From: Atopobium sp. oral taxon 810 str. F0209
GTDB lineage: Bacteria; Actinomycetota; Coriobacteriia; Coriobacteriales; Atopobiaceae
Direction: 5' to 3'
Assembly (NCBI RefSeq): GCF_000466405.1
Contig: NZ_KE952948.1
Coordinates: forward strand, 1 to 64,000
Length of the DNA: 64,000 bases
The position numbers were made by a program, and so were the translations under genes. The stretch's first letter is position 1. Each line of letters starts with the position of its first letter. Below, in pieces: positions 25,151 through 33,986 of the stretch. The notes under the pieces are model-generated. The model did no database searches and was not told the origin of the DNA. It saw only the letters and a program-made list of their open reading frames with translations.

Positions 25151-25187
25151 GCCCGCTTGCCTTGCCAGCCATTATAGACAAGCGGGC
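25151..25187 (-). promoter_or_regulatory. tetR promoter within a 9-bp inverted repeat
   Basis: GCCCGCTTG (25151-25159) and CAAGCGGGC (25179-25187) are perfect inverted arms with a 19-bp centre. The minus-strand -10 TATAAT (25176-25171) lies inside. It could be an autoregulatory operator or a weak terminator of the ABC operon upstream. No good -35 is visible. Confidence 0.5.
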
Positions 25188-25196
25188 ATACGGGCC

Positions 25197-26936
25197 TTAT
25201 ACAGCAGATATCTTCCAACCAGCAGCTTGCTTGCGCATATTTACAAATGTGGCGTAAAGACCACCTTGCTGCATAAGCATATCGTGTGTACCACGTTGAA
25301 CAATGCGTCCCTTGTCACACACAAGTATTTGGTCGGCATCACGTACCGTTTTTAAGCGATGCGCAATCATGATGACCGTTTTACGAGAGGTAAGTTCAGC
25401 GATGGCACGTTGCAGTTCCAGCTCATTTTCGGGGTCAACATTTGCGGTTGCCTCATCAAGCACCACAATTGGCGCATCTTTTAAGATCGCTCGCGCAATT
25501 GACAATCTCTGGCGTTCTCCACCCGAAAGCACTGAACCATTTTCACCAAGACGTGTCTCATATCCATCTGGTAAAGCAGTAATAAAGTCATGACAACACG
25601 CTCTTTGTGCTGCTTGTACTACCTGCTCATGGGTGGCGTTAGGAGAGCCAAATTTAATATTGTTTTCAATCGTATCGTCAAAGAGAAACACACCTTGAAA
25701 TACGGTAGAGAAATTTGAAAGCAATGCATCAACCTTATAGTCGCGCACATCATAACTTCCTAAGCTGATGCTACCTTCGTCTACATCCCAGAAGCGCTCA
25801 ATTAAACGCGCTAAGGTAGTTTTTCCCGAACCAGAGGGACCGACAATTGCACAGGATGTGCCTGCTGGGATATTAAAGCTGACATCTTCTAGGATACGTT
25901 CTTTTCCATAGCCAAATGAAACATGATCGACGGTAATATCAAGGCTGTCTGGGGTTTCTTTGCCGCCACCTTCGCTCATCTCTTTCGTAGCAAGCAGTAA
26001 GTCAACGCGATTCATCGCAACTTCTATATGGCGCAAAATGGTAGAGAAGGTTCCAGACATTTCAAGACGACTGAACACCATAAAAGAGGCAACTATCATC
26101 GTGAGGCTGATGCCCGCATCCATTGAACCCGTAATATACAACCAGCATGAAAGGAGACACATTGCAACACTTGTCGCTTTTGAGACAACAGCTTGCATCA
26201 CGGCAAAACGCATGGCAGCCAGCTCAAAACTCACATTCTCTTTTTCACAGGCATCAATGGCAGACGTCAATCGATTTTGAGCGCTATCAAGAAGGGAAAA
26301 CGCACGTACAACAGAAATGCCGCGAACATATTCTAGGACTGCTTCTACAATAGACTGCTGAGCTGCAGTTCGTCTGTCAGAAGCCACGCGCACAAAACGC
26401 TGTAAGAGTTCCATACTTCCGCCAAACAGAGCGGTAGTTGTAAGTGTCAAGAACCCTAATCTCCAGTCAAGTACGAACATCATCATGCAAATCATAAATG
26501 AAAAAGCCAAGCCACCAAGCACTGCTTGATATACTAATCCACCGAGGTTTTGCACATCATCAAGGGTATTTGTCATAATGCTCGTAACTTCACCTAGGCT
26601 CTTTTCATTGAAGTAACCCATGGGCAAATGACGCAATTTGTCACCTACATCCATGCGTTTCTTTCCCGCATTACCAAAGTTAGCCGAGCAAAAATTCATA
26701 CTCGCAAGATGTGTAGATACAAATGAACCAACAATATTTACCAACATGATGGCAAGAGCAATAAGAGCTGTCGTTCCCGACACCTCATTGCGAACAAGAC
26801 TAGATAGCACAACCCAAAGCGCCGTAATTTGTAGCCCCTCAAATAACGCATGAAGAAGGGTAAAAATGAGTCCGCGCCTTAGTTTGAGTTGGTAGGCATT
26901 GCCAAATGCAAAATACTTTCTTAGAACAGAAAACAT
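25197..26936 (-). CDS. Exporter-fold ABC half-transporter (YbtQ/IrtB-like)
   Basis: Half-transporter of 579 aa: six-helix membrane domain (about 1-310) then ATPase. Walker A is GPSGSGKTT, signature LSGGERQR, Walker B VVLDEATAN and the H-loop His in IMIAHRLKT. I choose the ATG at 26936 because AGGAGGG lies 8 nt upstream; the longer frame would overlap the previous gene and adds an arginine-rich stretch without a ribosome-binding site. It forms a heterodimer with the half-transporter encoded 14 bp upstream. Resemblance to YbtPQ/IrtAB-type siderophore importers is from overall pattern; export cannot be excluded. Confidence 0.88.
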   Translation of the reverse strand: MFSVLRKYFAFGNAYQLKLRRGLIFTLLHALFEGLQITALWVVLSSLVRNEVSGTTALIALAIMLVNIVGSFVSTHLASMNFCSANFGNAGKKRMDVGDKLRHLPMGYFNEKSLGEVTSIMTNTLDDVQNLGGLVYQAVLGGLAFSFMICMMMFVLDWRLGFLTLTTTALFGGSMELLQRFVRVASDRRTAAQQSIVEAVLEYVRGISVVRAFSLLDSAQNRLTSAIDACEKENVSFELAAMRFAVMQAVVSKATSVAMCLLSCWLYITGSMDAGISLTMIVASFMVFSRLEMSGTFSTILRHIEVAMNRVDLLLATKEMSEGGGKETPDSLDITVDHVSFGYGKERILEDVSFNIPAGTSCAIVGPSGSGKTTLARLIERFWDVDEGSISLGSYDVRDYKVDALLSNFSTVFQGVFLFDDTIENNIKFGSPNATHEQVVQAAQRACCHDFITALPDGYETRLGENGSVLSGGERQRLSIARAILKDAPIVVLDEATANVDPENELELQRAIAELTSRKTVIMIAHRLKTVRDADQILVCDKGRIVQRGTHDMLMQQGGLYATFVNMRKQAAGWKISAV

Positions 26937-26950
26937 AGTAATGCCCTCCT

Positions 26951-28705
26951 TTAGGCTGCGTCGCGTGCGCCGATATGTGCCGTATACATATCTGCATAAA
27001 GCGGGCAATTCTTCATGAGTTCACTGTGGGTACCTCGAGCCTCAATGCAACCCTTTGACACCACAACAATCGAGTCGGCATCGCAGATTGTAGAAAGTCG
27101 ATGCGCAATAACAATAAGCGTTTTACCAGCAACCAATTTGGCAACCGCAGATTCAACCTCAGCTTCACTTTCGGGGTCAGCATATGCTGTAGCTTCATCG
27201 AGCAACACAATAGGTGCATCTTTCAGCATGGCACGCGCGATGGTAATACGTTGGCGTTCACCACCTGAAAGATGTCCTCCAGCACTACCAACAACTGTCT
27301 GATAGCCCTTCGGTAGCGCTACTATAAAATCATGACAACCCGAAGCTTTTGCACAAGCAATTACCTCAGCATCACTTGCTTGCGGTCTACCCATGCGGAT
27401 ATTATTCATGATACTGTCATCAAACAAATAACTATTTTGGTCAACATAGGCAATTTGCTGCGCGAGCTGATCTGCGCTCATCTCTTGTAGTGAATGTCCA
27501 CCTATACACACCTTGCCACTATCAGGGTCCCAAAATCCTGCAATAAGACGCGCAAGAGTGGATTTTCCCGAACCAGAAGGTCCGACTAACGCTGTCATCT
27601 GACCTGCTTTTATTTCCAAATTTACACCGTGAATAACTTCTTGATCGCTATAAGAAAAATGAACGTCTGAAAGACTGATATCGTGATTCTCAAGTAAAAC
27701 TGGCTTTGTAGCGCGGCGTTGATTGGGTAAATCAAGTACTTTGGCAATCTCATCTACCGTGGTACCAATCTGCGCCAAAGAATCTGCAAAACTCATTGCG
27801 GCATACAGCGGCGGGAAGATGCCCACCGAAAGAACAGCACACATGACAAAGGTGGCTGCATCAAGTGTTCCCTGTGCAACAAACAAACAACCTAAAGGAA
27901 GCACGGTAACAAGCGTTGCAGGCGCCAGCGAAAGAGCACCATCCGACCAAATTTGGCAATGTGCCATCCAATCGATAAACGCATGTGCAGATGCATAAAC
28001 AGCACGGGAGAATTTCTCATATGAGCTGGCAGATTGTCCAAATGCCTTGATAACCTCAATACCAGCAACATATTCTACTGAGGCATCATTCATGGCTTTG
28101 CCTGTTGTTACGGTATTGCCATACCACGTTTCATAGTCATGGGCCATCCCCGCCATGCAAAACATTCCTAAAAAGAACGGAACAAGTGCTGCCAACGCCA
28201 ATCTCCAGTCAAGGGTAAATAGATATATCAAGACAAGCGCCGGAATCAGCAAGTTTGATGTGAGCTCAGGAACTGCATGAGCAAGCATGGTTTCGATACT
28301 ATCAACCTTCTCGACCATGAGTGATTTAAGCGTACCTGAGGGAATATCAAGAACATAACCCATAGGGACATGAACGAGCTTTTCAGCCAAAAGCTGCCGG
28401 ATATTCGAAATAGTAGCAAACGTAGCAATGTGCGAAATTGCCGTCGAAGCAAAGTGAAATACGAGATATACAAGGTAGCCTACTGCCGCCACTACTCCCC
28501 AATGCAAAAAGAAGTTCCAATCTCGTTGCCCCGTAAGGATGCCTGTAATCATATGACCAGCGGCAAAATAAGGCACCATACTTCCCGCAACACCAATAAT
28601 TGCGAGGATAACGCTGAGCACATAACTCCCTTTTTTCTCAGACCAACCCAAAAGTCTCACTAGAGGTGATGATTTTTGGGATGGATTTGACGAAGAAGTT
28701 TCCAT
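26951..28705 (-). CDS. Exporter-fold ABC half-transporter (YbtP/IrtA-like)
   Basis: Half-transporter of 584 aa, first gene of the second ABC operon. The membrane domain carries segments such as MGYVLDIPSGTLKSLMVEKV and NDASVEYVAGIEVIKAFG that recur in the YbtP/IrtA group. The ATPase has Walker A GPSGSGKST, signature LSGGERQR, Walker B VLLDEATAY and an H-loop His in IVIAHRLST. The membrane domain is similar in layout to that of the ECF fusion protein (the fusion has NNTIVEYVNGMEVVRIF), so the two systems look paralogous. AGGAAGG precedes the ATG. Substrate unknown. Confidence 0.88.
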   Translation of the reverse strand: METSSSNPSQKSSPLVRLLGWSEKKGSYVLSVILAIIGVAGSMVPYFAAGHMITGILTGQRDWNFFLHWGVVAAVGYLVYLVFHFASTAISHIATFATISNIRQLLAEKLVHVPMGYVLDIPSGTLKSLMVEKVDSIETMLAHAVPELTSNLLIPALVLIYLFTLDWRLALAALVPFFLGMFCMAGMAHDYETWYGNTVTTGKAMNDASVEYVAGIEVIKAFGQSASSYEKFSRAVYASAHAFIDWMAHCQIWSDGALSLAPATLVTVLPLGCLFVAQGTLDAATFVMCAVLSVGIFPPLYAAMSFADSLAQIGTTVDEIAKVLDLPNQRRATKPVLLENHDISLSDVHFSYSDQEVIHGVNLEIKAGQMTALVGPSGSGKSTLARLIAGFWDPDSGKVCIGGHSLQEMSADQLAQQIAYVDQNSYLFDDSIMNNIRMGRPQASDAEVIACAKASGCHDFIVALPKGYQTVVGSAGGHLSGGERQRITIARAMLKDAPIVLLDEATAYADPESEAEVESAVAKLVAGKTLIVIAHRLSTICDADSIVVVSKGCIEARGTHSELMKNCPLYADMYTAHIGARDAA

Positions 28706-28720
28706 CTCTTTCCTTCCTAG

Positions 28721-28760
28721 TAGTTATCCTTAGCTAACTATATAACAGTGTTATAACAGT
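28721..28760 (-). promoter_or_regulatory. Putative TetR operator of the second ABC operon
   Basis: TAGTTA (28721-28726) and TAACTA (28735-28740) are inverted arms around a TTAGCTAA core. TATAACAGT occurs twice in the same direction (28741-28749 and 28752-28760), 11 bp apart. These blocks match those in front of the ECF operon at 23759-23799. The site is 16-55 bp upstream of the start codon and overlaps AT-rich promoter sequence. Confidence 0.5.
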
Positions 28761-28802
28761 TTTTATGCCAGATTCCTACCCAAAAAGTAGAAGGTTTTCA
28801 AT

Positions 28803-28830
28803 AAAAAAGGTGCCAACCATTGTTGACACC
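28803..28830 (-). terminator. map terminator
   Basis: GGTGCCAAC (28809-28817) pairs with GTTGACACC (28822-28830), allowing one G-T pair. A T run follows on the minus strand (28808-28803). Confidence 0.85.
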
Positions 28831-28872
28831 CATTTGAAATATATGACCGAGCAAAAGAGCTATAAAACAGGA

Positions 28873-29757
28873 CTACCAGGACAGAAGCTCATAGCCGTCT
28901 TCGGTAACAACCAGCTGGACTTCCCACTGAGCAGAATCACTACCGTCCTTGGTGCGGACTACCCAACCATCACTCTGGTCAATCCAAATATCATGACTAC
29001 CCGCATTGACCATAGGTTCAATCGTAAAGCACATACCTGGCACAAGGACATAGTCAGTATCTGGCTCGCCCACAAAGCTCACAAAGGGATCTTCGTGGAA
29101 TTCCTTGCCAATACCATGTCCACCATACTCGCGCACCACCGAATATCCTGCTTCTTCAACGCAACGCTGAACAGCATAGGAAACATCGCCTAGATGACCC
29201 CAGGGTATAACTGCCTCAAGACCCGCCTTAACTGACTCGTGCGTCACCTCCACCAAACGGCGGCGCTCATCGGAAACCTCACCAATACAAAACATTCGAC
29301 TCGAATCTGAGAAATAACCATTCAAGATAGTCGAACAATCAACATTAACGATATCGCCTTCCTGCAACACTACTTTGGGAGAAGGAATACCGTGGCACAC
29401 CACATCATTAATCGAGATACAAACGCTTTTTGGATAGCCTTCATAGTTGAGGTCAGCAGGTACGCCACCATGTGCGGTAGTGTATTCGTAAATCCACGTA
29501 TCAATCTCCTCGGTGGTAACTCCTGGAGCAATGCGCTTCCCCACCATATCCAACACACCACGATTAATTTCAGCAGATTTACGAATGCCCTCGATATCAG
29601 CCTCGGACTTCATGAGACTACGAGGGAGCACCTCTTCACCCTCAAGCGCGAGTCTTTCCATACGCTCATCTTTGCGCATATGGCATTTCTTGTACTTCTT
29701 GCCCGAACCACACCAACATTCGTCGTTGCGACCTGGTACATATTCATTGTCATACAT
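28873..29757 (-). CDS. map: Methionine aminopeptidase with N-terminal SEC-C zinc motif
   Basis: Removes the initiator methionine from new proteins; 294 aa. Residues of about 9-26 hold a SEC-C motif (GRNDECWCGSGKKYKKCH) that binds zinc and is seen in a subset of Gram-positive MetAPs, possibly for ribosome contact. The catalytic pita-bread domain follows, with metal ligands in IVNVDCS, YFSDSSRM, GGHGIG and FTIEPM. A GAAAGGAAG site precedes the ATG. It is monocistronic, between its terminator and the divergent sdpR gene. Confidence 0.95.
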   Translation of the reverse strand: MYDNEYVPGRNDECWCGSGKKYKKCHMRKDERMERLALEGEEVLPRSLMKSEADIEGIRKSAEINRGVLDMVGKRIAPGVTTEEIDTWIYEYTTAHGGVPADLNYEGYPKSVCISINDVVCHGIPSPKVVLQEGDIVNVDCSTILNGYFSDSSRMFCIGEVSDERRRLVEVTHESVKAGLEAVIPWGHLGDVSYAVQRCVEEAGYSVVREYGGHGIGKEFHEDPFVSFVGEPDTDYVLVPGMCFTIEPMVNAGSHDIWIDQSDGWVVRTKDGSDSAQWEVQLVVTEDGYELLSW

Positions 29758-29812
29758 GGCTTACTTCCTTTCGTCGCGTTTCATTATAGGTTTCAACCAG
29801 CAAAAATCAGTC

Positions 29813-29872
29813 TTGACGCAAGAAGAGCACTGTCATACCATCTCATACTAATTTGATATCTATCGAATTAGT
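29813..29872 (+). promoter_or_regulatory. Promoter and operator of sdpR-sdpI
   Basis: TTGACG (29813-29818) and TACCAT (29836-29841), 17 bp apart, are a plausible promoter. Directly downstream ACTAATT (29847-29853) and AATTAGT (29866-29872) are perfect inverted arms, a likely site for the ArsR-type autorepressor encoded 12 bp further on. Confidence 0.6.
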
Positions 29873-29883
29873 GAGGAAAGGAC

Positions 29884-30168
29884 ATGGCAGGAGAAGCATT
29901 CACCGCACTATCTGATGCAACACGCAGACGCATTTTGAAACTCTTACAAGACCAAGATCTCACTGCGGGCGAAATTGCCGAACATTTTGACCTGAGCAAA
30001 GCCACCCTAAGTCATCACCTTGCCATTCTCAAAAATGCAGGGCTTGTAAGTTCTGAAAAAGAAGGACTCTACGTACGCTATCGACTCAATACCACTGTTG
30101 TTCAGGGACTTATGGCGTGGCTGTTTGAGCTCACGTCACACGAAGGGACGCAAGACCATGAAGGCTAA
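29884..30168 (+). CDS. sdpR: ArsR-family autorepressor, SdpR-like
   Basis: Winged-helix repressor of 94 aa. It starts MAGEAFTALSDATRRRILKL, with recognition region LSKATLSHHLAILKNAGLV, typical of SdpR/ArsR proteins. It lacks the metal-binding cysteines of metal-sensing ArsR members. It overlaps the sdpI-type gene by 11 bp, the same pairing as Bacillus sdpR-sdpI, where the membrane protein SdpI both gives immunity to a toxin and sequesters the repressor. No sdpC toxin gene is in the window. An inverted repeat in its promoter is the likely operator. Confidence 0.87.
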   Translation: MAGEAFTALSDATRRRILKLLQDQDLTAGEIAEHFDLSKATLSHHLAILKNAGLVSSEKEGLYVRYRLNTTVVQGLMAWLFELTSHEGTQDHEG

Positions 30169-30826
30169 GGAAAAGAAGTTTTGGCTGGTAATAGCCCTAC
30201 TTTGCCTCATTAATTTAGCAGCTCACCTCTATTTTTATCCGAAGCTCCCTCAGACTATTCCTACGCATTGGGATACAAGCGGACAGATAAATGGTCATGG
30301 TCCTCGTTGGGTAGCACTGATTTTGTCGAGCTTGCCTCTGGGGATGCTGGTGCTTTTTTACTTTATCCCCAAGATTGATCCAAAAGGCGAGGCGTATAAA
30401 AAAATCCAAGGGCTTTGGCATGGCTTTATCATTGCGACTAGCTGTTTATTCATTATCCTTTCTTGGATTACGGAAGCCACAGTATTTGGCTGGATTCCTC
30501 AAAGCAGCAAGATAGTTCCCCTACTCATACTCTGCACATTAGGAGTAGGCCTTATTGCCCTAGGGAATTATCTTCCCCGTGTACGCCAGAATTACAGCTT
30601 TGGCATCAAGACGCCCTGGGCACTGGCAGATGAGCATTGTTGGCAAAGAACACATCGCATGGGCGGCATTACGTCCATATTTATGGGAGTAGGACTCATC
30701 GTCTGCGGTCTTGCCAGCGATATTTTACAAGCGCTCGCAGCACCCATTCTTTCAGTAATTTTGTTGGGCGGAGTTGTGTGGATATATCTCTACTCGTATT
30801 TAGTTTATGCAGGTAAAATGCGCTAA
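30158..30826 (+). CDS. sdpI: SdpI-family membrane protein (DUF1648)
   Basis: Membrane protein of 222 aa with about six helices. The DUF1648 segment PQTIPTHWDTSGQINGHGP lies after the first helix, and the SdpI C-terminal domain includes NYSFGIKTPWALADEHCWQ. In Bacillus SdpI protects against the SdpC toxin and relays its presence by binding SdpR. Here no toxin gene adjoins, so it may defend against toxins made by others or have a regulatory role. The start at 30158 lies inside the end of sdpR. Confidence 0.88.
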   Translation: MKAKEKKFWLVIALLCLINLAAHLYFYPKLPQTIPTHWDTSGQINGHGPRWVALILSSLPLGMLVLFYFIPKIDPKGEAYKKIQGLWHGFIIATSCLFIILSWITEATVFGWIPQSSKIVPLLILCTLGVGLIALGNYLPRVRQNYSFGIKTPWALADEHCWQRTHRMGGITSIFMGVGLIVCGLASDILQALAAPILSVILLGGVVWIYLYSYLVYAGKMR

Positions 30827-30861
30827 GCAGTCAGAGCGCTATCAAGCAGAGCAAAACACGT

Positions 30862-31614
30862 CTACTGCTCTTTAACCTGACCTGAGAGCAAACGTTTTGT
30901 CATAACAGAGTTTGCTTCAAGCTCCTCTGCATCGTCAAGCGGCTCGAGCGTTACATCACCGTAGCGACGCTCGAGTGCACGCGCAATCAGATAGTCTGCC
31001 ACCCCAGGATTTTTTGGGAGCAGAGGCCCATGAATATAGGTACCTACCACATTTTTGTAGAGACAGCCCTCAAAACCCGTCTTACCATCATTGCCATGAC
31101 CATATAAAACCTTGCCCATAGGCTCAACGCCAGCGCCTAAATGCGTGCGCCCACCATGGTTTTCGTATCCCACAATACGCTGTGGGGATATGCGACTCTC
31201 CACTACAATATTGCCAATAAGACGTGGCTCAGCTCTATCGGTATACATGTCCACCAAAGATAGACCTGGAAGCTTTTCATCCCCCATCAGATAGTTGGAA
31301 CCTAGTAGCTGATAGCCACCGCAAACTGCCGCAAGTACACCATTATCCTCGACAAAAGCAGCAAGCTCTGCTTGAACCGAGAGGAGCTCCTTACAAACAA
31401 TACTCTGCTCACGGTCAGATCCCCCGCCGATAAAAGCAATATCTATATCCGAAAAAGTCGGACGATCACCCATGTGACACTCAATGACCTCACAGCCAAT
31501 CCCACGCCATTCCAAACGACGGCGCAGTACAAGAATATTGCCCGAATCGCCATAAAGATTAAGCAGCTCAGGATAGAGATGCGCAATACGAAGTGTCCGA
31601 GAAGTACTAGACAT
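30862..31614 (-). CDS. gatD: Lipid II isoglutaminyl synthase, glutaminase subunit GatD
   Basis: Class I glutamine amidotransferase-like protein of 250 aa of the CobB/CobQ type. It releases ammonia from glutamine for MurT, which amidates D-Glu of lipid II. Recognisable parts are IAFIGGGSDREQ, the nucleophile Cys in AAVCGGYQLLG and the catalytic His in GTYIHGPLL. I use the ATG at 31614, which overlaps the murT end by 8 bp and follows GGGGGCG; a longer frame would overlap murT heavily. Amidation is important for peptidoglycan cross-linking and lysozyme resistance in Gram-positives. Confidence 0.93.
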   Translation of the reverse strand: MSSTSRTLRIAHLYPELLNLYGDSGNILVLRRRLEWRGIGCEVIECHMGDRPTFSDIDIAFIGGGSDREQSIVCKELLSVQAELAAFVEDNGVLAAVCGGYQLLGSNYLMGDEKLPGLSLVDMYTDRAEPRLIGNIVVESRISPQRIVGYENHGGRTHLGAGVEPMGKVLYGHGNDGKTGFEGCLYKNVVGTYIHGPLLPKNPGVADYLIARALERRYGDVTLEPLDDAEELEANSVMTKRLLSGQVKEQ

Positions 31615-32968
31615 GACGCGCCCCCATCTCTTCGAGCTCAGCTTTGGCAGGCCAGAGCGCCGAGTAATTTGTGAGTACATAGAGTGTTTGTTTTGTATCA
31701 GATGCTTCAAGTGAGGCGAGTGTACTTTTTACATTTTCAGAAATCGATGATGCAATCCCTGCATACTTAAGGCGTACTTGCAGGTCATTTGCGCGACTGC
31801 CGCTGCAATATACCTGTATAGGATTCTCGTCGTCGGAAAGACGCTCAAAATCGACATCCCAAATCCAAGAGATATCCTTACCATCATTTACATTGTCATT
31901 AATGGCAATGTGAACATATTTGGGGCGCTCATCTGCCAACAAAAGAGAAATATTTTGGTTGAAACCCGTAGGATTTTTTGCAAGGTTGAGGACAACTTCA
32001 CGCCCATAAACGTTGAAGTGTTGCAAACGACCATTGGCAGGCCGGTATTCATCTATAGTGCGCTGAAAACTTGCATCATCTGTGGCAGCAAGATGCGCTG
32101 CAGCATAGGCGGCAAGCAGGTTATACACCATGTAAACGCCACCAAAATCAGCATGAAGCTGCAGCGGCTTTTCATTACCAAAGCCAGGTCCCGACACACT
32201 AAATGCGATTCCTTCACGGCTGACTTTGACCTCGCGAGCTACAAAGTCGAGCTCAGGACGGGCAAAATCGCAGTTGGGACAATGAAACGCGCCAAGCTGT
32301 GCATAGCTGCGATAGTCATAGCTAAGCTCTGCTCCACATTGTTGGCAAAAACGTGCTTCGGGCACGCGGTCGGCTGTTTGATCTAAATCTTCACCAATAC
32401 CAAAGCTCAACACATGCGTCCCTGCCTGAGCGGCACGATAAGCCACACCTACCGAAAGCGGATCATCGCCACAACAGACAAGGACAGTCTCAGGAGATGC
32501 CAGCAGGGCTGACACAATAACATCCTGTACGTGCTCAATTTCGCCTGCCCGATCTAATTGATCTCGAAAGAGGTTGAGCAACACGAGATATTTGGGTTGC
32601 AGTTGAGGAAGGATATGAACTGTTGAGAGTTCGTCCGCCTCAATCACTGCCCAGTCTGCCGTCTTTCCAGGAAGCAGTGCCGCCGCAACACCAGGAGCCA
32701 TATTTGCCCCCACGCGATTGCAGAGCACACGTTGACCCGCAGCCTCAATAGCAGACGCCACTATATTGTTAGTAGTGGTCTTACCATTTGTGCCACAGAT
32801 AACAATCGAGCCTTTCTGCAGTTTTCCTGCCAAAGCTGCAATCACCTGCGAGTCTATCCCCAACGCCACTCTTCCAGGTAGCTGGGATGCATTGCGGTGA
32901 AGCAAATCTCGCAAGCCCCAAGAAGTTAGTCTTCCTAGAGCGATTGCAACTGATGTGCGCAAACTCAC
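31607..32968 (-). CDS. murT: Lipid II isoglutaminyl synthase, ligase subunit MurT
   Basis: Mur-ligase-like protein of 453 aa. The P-loop GTNGKTTT is at residues 59-66, and a zinc-ribbon insertion has Cys208, Cys211, Cys230 and Cys233. The C-terminal DUF1727 domain is typical of MurT. With GatD it converts D-glutamate of the stem peptide to D-isoglutamine. The start is GTG, 2 bp after the stop of the Asp23 gene, so envelope stress and wall-amidation genes form one operon. Confidence 0.94.
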   Translation of the reverse strand: MSLRTSVAIALGRLTSWGLRDLLHRNASQLPGRVALGIDSQVIAALAGKLQKGSIVICGTNGKTTTNNIVASAIEAAGQRVLCNRVGANMAPGVAAALLPGKTADWAVIEADELSTVHILPQLQPKYLVLLNLFRDQLDRAGEIEHVQDVIVSALLASPETVLVCCGDDPLSVGVAYRAAQAGTHVLSFGIGEDLDQTADRVPEARFCQQCGAELSYDYRSYAQLGAFHCPNCDFARPELDFVAREVKVSREGIAFSVSGPGFGNEKPLQLHADFGGVYMVYNLLAAYAAAHLAATDDASFQRTIDEYRPANGRLQHFNVYGREVVLNLAKNPTGFNQNISLLLADERPKYVHIAINDNVNDGKDISWIWDVDFERLSDDENPIQVYCSGSRANDLQVRLKYAGIASSISENVKSTLASLEASDTKQTLYVLTNYSALWPAKAELEEMGARHV

Positions 32969-32970
32969 CC

Positions 32971-33570
32971 TTATTCCTCTGTTTCGGTTTCGGTAGTCTC
33001 AGCCTGTACAGCTGCTTCAGCAGCAGCTGCGGCGGCAGCGGCATCGGCACGCTTGGAAGCAGCATACTCTTCCTGCGTCAAGACATCCTCAATACGAAGA
33101 TTGACACCAGCAACTTCGAGTCCTGTCATACCCGTGACCTGCTTGACCACGGTCTTTTTGACATCCTCAAAAACCTGGGGAGCATAGGCACCATACTCAA
33201 TCATGACTGAGATATTGACACGTACAGCAGAATCGGGGGTAACCTCAACCGTCACTCCCTTGCGAGGCGCATGAGCACCAAAGGTTTCCTGTACACGATC
33301 GAGCCAGCCGCCCTTCATACCAATAACACCTGGTACATCGCGCATAGCAATGGCAACAATTTTCTCAATGACACCATTGGAGAATGTCAGGGAGTCTTCA
33401 CTGTCGAGATCTTCTTCAGAGTCAACAGCTACTCCCTCACCCCCATCCCATACGGGCTCTATAGCAGTACTGGTCTCGCTTTCCTCGATAGCAGCAAGAG
33501 GGACTGCGGGGGTATCTACACTTTCCTGAGAAACTGCCTGCTCAAGCTCCTGCTTTTTGTCTTCACTCAT
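32971..33570 (-). CDS. asp23: Asp23/Gls24-family envelope protein
   Basis: Protein of 199 aa. An acidic N-terminal region of about 60 residues precedes the Asp23 domain: NGVIEKIVAIAMRDVPGVIGMKGG, through VRVNISVMIEYGAYAPQVFEDVKK, to VNLRIEDVL. An Ala/Glu-rich tail follows. In Staphylococcus Asp23 is a cytoplasmic protein held at the membrane by AmaP. The amaP-like and DUF2273-like genes immediately upstream fit that complex. AAGGA precedes the ATG. Confidence 0.9.
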   Translation of the reverse strand: MSEDKKQELEQAVSQESVDTPAVPLAAIEESETSTAIEPVWDGGEGVAVDSEEDLDSEDSLTFSNGVIEKIVAIAMRDVPGVIGMKGGWLDRVQETFGAHAPRKGVTVEVTPDSAVRVNISVMIEYGAYAPQVFEDVKKTVVKQVTGMTGLEVAGVNLRIEDVLTQEEYAASKRADAAAAAAAAEAAVQAETTETETEE

Positions 33571-33611
33571 GGAAGTGTCCTTTCTAGCTGCACAAAGGCC
33601 AGTTCATAATC

Positions 33612-33986
33612 TTAGTTGCGAGGCTCAAAAAGTGAGCGAATGGTACGAATAATACGGGGATCACCATCAAGTAGCTGCCCCACCGCAACACCAGCAATAC
33701 AGAAAAGAGCAATTTCTAACGTAGTCCAAAAGCCAACAATCAAAAAAAGAATTGCTAATGCAAGACCTGTGACACCACCGTAAAAGGCGTTCTCATGACC
33801 TGGGAAGCTACGATGAACCCACCCAACAACAGCCTGATGCGGAAGCTTGCTCGCCTCAGCACTCTGCGGAGACACTTTTTCACTAGCCACTAATTGTTGA
33901 GAGTTGGCTTCAACTGCTTTGGTCTGCTCTTCTTTATCAGCGGCTATCTGCTGTTCTATGGTCATCTTGGGTTTCTTTTCTTGCAT
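33612..33986 (-). CDS. DUF2273-like small membrane protein
   Basis: Protein of 124 aa. A charged Gln/Glu/Lys-rich N-terminal region (about 1-50) is followed by two hydrophobic segments (about 68-88 and 90-105) that match the small DUF2273 proteins usually encoded between amaP and asp23. Its ATG overlaps the amaP stop codon in a TAATG arrangement. It probably belongs to the Asp23 membrane complex. The long N-terminal extension is more than the usual family member carries. Confidence 0.75.
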   Translation of the reverse strand: MQEKKPKMTIEQQIAADKEEQTKAVEANSQQLVASEKVSPQSAEASKLPHQAVVGWVHRSFPGHENAFYGGVTGLALAILFLIVGFWTTLEIALFCIAGVAVGQLLDGDPRIIRTIRSLFEPRN

